Source of the DNA: a virus
Direction: 5' to 3' (one strand)
IMG/VR virus record: IMGVR_UViG_3300036804_000075
Span: 1-49,463 of that record
Length of the DNA stretch: 49,463 nucleotides
This document shows positions 46,419-49,463 of the stretch, in pieces. Position numbers and translations under genes: made by a program. Below the pieces are notes generated by a model. It saw only the letters and a program-made list of their open reading frames with translations. It was not told where the DNA came from and did not search any database. Every line of letters begins with the position of its first letter. The first letter of the stretch is position 1.

Positions 46419-47543
46419 ATGGATCTCAACAGCGTCATGTCGAACCCGCTGTTCAACGTGTTTTCGTTGACAGCGAACATCAACCGCTTTCCCTTTGAGC
46501 CGGGCCTGATCGGGCGCATGAACTTGTTTGCGCCGCGTCCGATCACGACGACCACGGCCTACATCGAGCAGCGGAACAACCGGCTCGCTTTAATTCCCGA
46601 AGTTCCACGCGGCGCGCCGGCCAACCGCAACGTCATGGGTGAGCGCGGCGTTCTGCCGTTCGTCGTGCCGCACTTCCCGCTTAGTGACACGGTCATGGCC
46701 GACAGCATTCTCGGCGTCCGCGCGTTCGGGTCCGAGGACCAGCTGATGGGGATCAACGACACCATCAGCAACCACATGGAGTCGATGAACCGCAAGCACG
46801 ACGTTACCCTTGAACATCTACGACTCGGCGCCATTCGGGGCGAGATCATCACCATCGTCAACCGCGAGACCGGCGCGATCGAACGGACGATCGACCTTTT
46901 CCAGCATTTCGGCGTGCAGCGGCCAGCGGTCGTTGAGTGGCCGATCGTCCACCCGCCTTCCACGATCACCGAAGCGCCGGCATGGAGCGCGCCCATTCGC
47001 GGCATGATCACCGCGATGCAGCGACGCATGGCGGACGTGCTGGGCGGCATGCCGTTCGAGTCGATGTTCGCACTCTGCGGTGCGGACTTCTTCGACGCGA
47101 TCGCGGGCGCGCCCGAGCTGCGCCAGGTCTCGCTTGCTTCGGAAGCGGCTGCCCTGCGCGACCCGACCTGGGGCACCGCCGTGCGCTATGCCGGCTGCAC
47201 CTTCCGCGAGCTGATGGGCCGCGTCGGCAACTATCAGTTCATTGAACCTGACTCGGCGTACTTCTTCCCGATGGGCGTGTCAGACTTGTTCATCGAGGTC
47301 TACGCGCCGGCACCCTACATCGAGACCGTCAACACGCTCGCCTTGAGGCGCTATGCCAAGCAACAGGTCATGGACTTCGACAAGGGCGTGATGATCGAGA
47401 CGCAGCAAAACGTCCTGCCGCTTTGCACCATCCCCGAGGTGCTGTTCTCGGCCAAGGCGACCGCCGCACCCGCGGCCCAGTCCTCTGGCATCGCGCCGCA
47501 GAGTGCGCCGACGCATAACACCCGCTCGCGCGTTCCGGCCTAA
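46419..47543 (+). CDS. Major capsid protein, lambda gpE-like
   Basis: A 374-residue HK97-fold capsid protein of the lambda gpE family (F-E-P-G-L-I-G-R-M-N-L-F near residue 27, T-T-T-A-Y-I-E, R-K-H-D-V-T-L-E near 127). The last 30 residues are a proline/alanine-rich tail. GGGGGG about 10 bases upstream predicts strong expression. Confidence 0.92.
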   Translation: MDLNSVMSNPLFNVFSLTANINRFPFEPGLIGRMNLFAPRPITTTTAYIEQRNNRLALIPEVPRGAPANRNVMGERGVLPFVVPHFPLSDTVMADSILGVRAFGSEDQLMGINDTISNHMESMNRKHDVTLEHLRLGAIRGEIITIVNRETGAIERTIDLFQHFGVQRPAVVEWPIVHPPSTITEAPAWSAPIRGMITAMQRRMADVLGGMPFESMFALCGADFFDAIAGAPELRQVSLASEAAALRDPTWGTAVRYAGCTFRELMGRVGNYQFIEPDSAYFFPMGVSDLFIEVYAPAPYIETVNTLALRRYAKQQVMDFDKGVMIETQQNVLPLCTIPEVLFSAKATAAPAAQSSGIAPQSAPTHNTRSRVPA

Positions 47544-47555
47544 GCGGCCTGACGC

Positions 47556-48113
47556 ATGAACTGGGCGCGCATGCCGGGCTTGCTCCCGGCATTGCGCAAC
47601 GTCTTTGGCGAGCCGGCGTACTGGGCGACGCCCGGCAGCCAGCTCGTCAGTATCGTCGGGCGGTTCCGCATCGATCCGTATGAGGTTCCGCTCGGCGGGC
47701 AGTCGGAAAGCCTAAACGTCACGCAGACCTGGTTCTACTGCGATCAGGCCGACGTGCCGACGCCAGCCAAGCCGCGCCTCGGCGACAACCTGACGATCCG
47801 CGGGCAGAACTGGGAGATCGTGGAGATCGCCGCCGACGACATCGGCGAGCTCGGCTTTCGGCTGGTCAAGGTGGAGGACACCCTCTCATCCACCGATGTC
47901 GAGCAGCGCCGGCCGGGCCGTCCCAGTCTGCGGGATGAGATCGAACGTGCCTACGCCTTAGTGGCGCCGACGCTGCCGCCAGACGCGCCGCTCACCGCCG
48001 CCTACCCCGCGATCCGCCGCACCCTTACGGGCAGCGAGGCGCCCAGCCAAGGCCTCACCGACAAGACGCTGCGCAAGACGCTGACGCCGCTGCGCCGCCA
48101 AGCTGGCGAGTGA
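47556..48113 (+). CDS. Head-tail joining protein, FII-like
   Basis: A 185-residue protein. The first 110 residues (P-A-L-R-N-V-F-G-E-P, G-D-N-L-T-I-R-G-Q-N-W-E-I) have the lambda FII-type beta-barrel outline and the right position after the capsid gene. The C-terminal 75 residues are an added helical part. It marks the end of the lambda-like head module. Confidence 0.6.
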   Translation: MNWARMPGLLPALRNVFGEPAYWATPGSQLVSIVGRFRIDPYEVPLGGQSESLNVTQTWFYCDQADVPTPAKPRLGDNLTIRGQNWEIVEIAADDIGELGFRLVKVEDTLSSTDVEQRRPGRPSLRDEIERAYALVAPTLPPDAPLTAAYPAIRRTLTGSEAPSQGLTDKTLRKTLTPLRRQAGE

Positions 48114-48207
48114 CCAAAACTATAAATCGGCCGACCTTTTATAGCAGATTTTCGGGCAGCCCTTTCCTGCTACGTCGCAAGCGTCGCTGGTCGGGTTTGA
48201 GAGGCAG
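48114..48207. other. Gap at the head-tail module boundary
   Basis: These 94 bases are noncoding in an otherwise gap-free late operon. CTATAAA (48120-48126) and TTTATAG (48138-48144) are an AT-rich inverted repeat around TCGGCCGA. It may be a recombination scar, a transcription signal or an RNA processing site. Confidence 0.4.
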
Positions 48208-48957
48208 ATGCAGCCGCCGGAACTCTATCGCACCAGACTGCGCACCGCCGTCACCAAGCTCCTGAGCGAGCTGCAGGCGTTCCACGGGCATGTGTATAAC
48301 ATGCGCACGCCGGTCATGCGCCGCGACATGCTGCCGGCCGTGCGGGTCTTCACCCTGCAGGACAGTCGGGTCAACAGCGCCGCTGCGCACGATATCGGCG
48401 TGCTCGACGGCACTTTGACGCTGCGCATCCAAGTCATCGTCGAACAGCCGGCCGACCCGAAGCTATCCGACAACCTCGACTGGCACTGCTGGCTCGCCGA
48501 GACCGCGCTGCTGTCGGACCCGAAGGTCCGCCGCGAGCTGCGCTGTATCAACTCCATCGACACATCGATCGACCTCGATGTGCAGGGCGAGATGCGCACC
48601 GCTACCGCGACGATGGACTATGACGTCCGTTACAACGACTGCTTTGAGCTGGTGCTGCCGGACGAGCTGCGCACGCTCCACTTCAATCTCGACTTCATCG
48701 ATCCACCCGCCGATCCGAACACCGGCCCGCCCGGTACGCCGCCAAATGTCGAGGGCGGTTATCCCGGCGGCTATCCCGGCCCGGATGGCCGCATCGAAAA
48801 CCAGTTCGAGGTCACGTTCCCCACTGATGCACAAGACGATCCCCCCGAGCTCACCGCCGCGCAGCCACCGACAAGCGAAAGCAGCAGACGCCGAGCCGCG
48901 TCTCGCAAGGCCCGAGATGCAGCCCGGCAAGAAAGAGATCCCGACGACCAAGCGTAA
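48208..48957 (+). CDS. Tail terminator/completion-like protein
   Basis: A 249-residue protein. The N-terminal 150 residues (R-L-R-T-A-V-T-K-L-L-S-E-L, L-R-I-Q-V-I-V-E-Q-P) look like tail terminator proteins of the gpU or Mu gpK position. Residues about 170-200 are glycine/proline rich and the tail is basic. It precedes the sheath gene, which supports a tail-completion role. Confidence 0.48.
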   Translation: MQPPELYRTRLRTAVTKLLSELQAFHGHVYNMRTPVMRRDMLPAVRVFTLQDSRVNSAAAHDIGVLDGTLTLRIQVIVEQPADPKLSDNLDWHCWLAETALLSDPKVRRELRCINSIDTSIDLDVQGEMRTATATMDYDVRYNDCFELVLPDELRTLHFNLDFIDPPADPNTGPPGTPPNVEGGYPGGYPGPDGRIENQFEVTFPTDAQDDPPELTAAQPPTSESSRRRAASRKARDAARQERDPDDQA

Positions 48958-48994
48958 GCGCCCAAAGCGCAAGCCTGATCCAGTGAAGGAGTGA
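48917..48994 (+). CDS. Possible 25-residue lysine-rich peptide
   Basis: A short frame overlapping the previous gene by 41 bases (M-Q-P-G-K-K-E-I-P) and ending six bases before the sheath ATG. It is almost all K, R, P and E. It has no strong ribosome site of its own and may be spurious or a translational link. Confidence 0.25.
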   Translation: MQPGKKEIPTTKRKRPKRKPDPVKE

Positions 48995-49000
48995 GCACCG

Positions 49001-49463
49001 ATGCCCGTCTCGTTCTCCCACATTCCGGCCAACATCCGCGTACCGTTATTTTACGCAGAAGTATCGAACGAGCTTGCGGGCCATCTGTCGATGCAGCAGC
49101 CCGCGCTGATCATCGGCCCGGTCACCGACGCCGACCCGGAAGTCCTCAATCAGCCGGTGCTGGTTGCCTCGACCTCGATGGCGTACGAGACGTTCGGTGC
49201 CGGTTCAATCCTCGCCGACATGGTCAACGCCTACCGGCAGAACGACACGTTCGGGGAGCTCTGGGTCATCCCGGTTGACCCTGGCGTTGGCGCCAACGCG
49301 GCGAGCGGGCGGGTCGACATTCGCGGCCCGGCGACCGAAGGCGGATCGCTGCCACTTTACATCGGCGGCGATCTCTATCGCATCGGCGTCGCACCTGGCG
49401 CCGACGCAATGTCGGTCGCGGAAACGCTTGCGGCAACCATCAACGACGATCCGTTCGGCCTGA
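49001..49463 (+). CDS. Contractile tail sheath protein (N-terminal part; continues at position 1)
   Basis: The first 154 codons of the Mu gpL-like sheath gene (M-P-V-S-F-S-H-I-P-A-N-I-R-V-P-L-F-Y-A-E), a very typical sheath start. GAAGGAG lies about 9 bases upstream. The last 127 bases repeat the start of the window exactly and in frame, so the gene is intact in the circle (511 residues). Confidence 0.92.
   Translation, partial: MPVSFSHIPANIRVPLFYAEVSNELAGHLSMQQPALIIGPVTDADPEVLNQPVLVASTSMAYETFGAGSILADMVNAYRQNDTFGELWVIPVDPGVGANAASGRVDIRGPATEGGSLPLYIGGDLYRIGVAPGADAMSVAETLAATINDDPFGL
49337..49463. repeat. 127-bp terminal redundancy identical to 1-127
   Basis: The last 127 bases match the first 127 exactly. 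The length equals a common assembler word size, and both copies sit in the middle of the same gene. This is best read as the overlap of a circular contig, not a biological terminal repeat. Confidence 0.92.

Overview
The window is a complete circular assembly of a temperate tailed phage. Its last 127 bases (49337-49463) repeat its first 127 exactly, and both copies lie inside the same tail-sheath gene. Closing the ends gives a circle of about 49,336 bp with one intact 511-residue sheath gene. The DNA is GC-rich, genes are packed with ATGA or TGATG overlaps, and one gene encodes a GcrA-type cell-cycle regulator. GcrA is a family of Alphaproteobacteria, so the host is probably alphaproteobacterial (inference). 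No ribosomal, tRNA or housekeeping genes were found.

Late rightward region (about 38.4 kb through the closed end to 15.4 kb). The head module is lambda-like: terminase small and large subunits, a GPZ-like protein, a gpW-like connector, gpB-type portal, S49 protease with a nested scaffold start, gpD-like decoration protein, gpE-like capsid and an FII-like joining protein. The tail module is Mu-like and contractile: sheath, tube, a chaperone pair made by -1 frameshifting on a T8 run, a short tape measure with 41-residue repeats, gpN-like protein, gp44 to gp48-like baseplate proteins, two fibre-type proteins and a small histidine-repeat protein. Holin and GH108 endolysin follow, then an HNH-like gene, a small basic protein and a SAM methyltransferase.

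Lysogeny and moron region (15.4-20.4 kb). A two-domain glycosyltransferase, an excisionase-like protein and a tyrosine integrase are read leftward. The integrase is followed by a 375-base noncoding stretch with at least seven copies of a CGTGGGTAA-like repeat, the best attP candidate. A membrane-anchored WYL-like protein lies beyond it. The methyltransferase and glycosyltransferase meet tail to tail and look like a surface- or virion-modification cassette.

Early leftward operon (29.5 down to 20.4 kb). About 25 mostly tiny genes include a RecE-like nuclease, a Sak4-like RecA-fold ATPase, HTH proteins, a YkgJ-type cysteine-cluster protein, a cytosine methyltransferase that lacks its C-terminal motifs, and an ASCH protein. 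Several small genes are joined by a nearly identical 34-bp element that carries a stop, a Shine-Dalgarno site and a start codon.

Immunity and rightward early region (29.5-38.4 kb). An Xre-type repressor lies between two AT-core palindromes, the likely operators. A Cro-like protein, GcrA, a VRR-NUC nuclease, HNH protein, Cys-rich small proteins, a replication initiator with a hairpin cluster inside it (possible origin), a DUF6456-like regulator, a P22AR_N-RhuM-type protein and a DUF29 protein follow.

The most unusual signals are the repeated 34-bp gene linker, the truncated methyltransferase beside a phage GcrA, the histidine-repeat protein, the methyltransferase-glycosyltransferase pair and the repeat-rich attP candidate.
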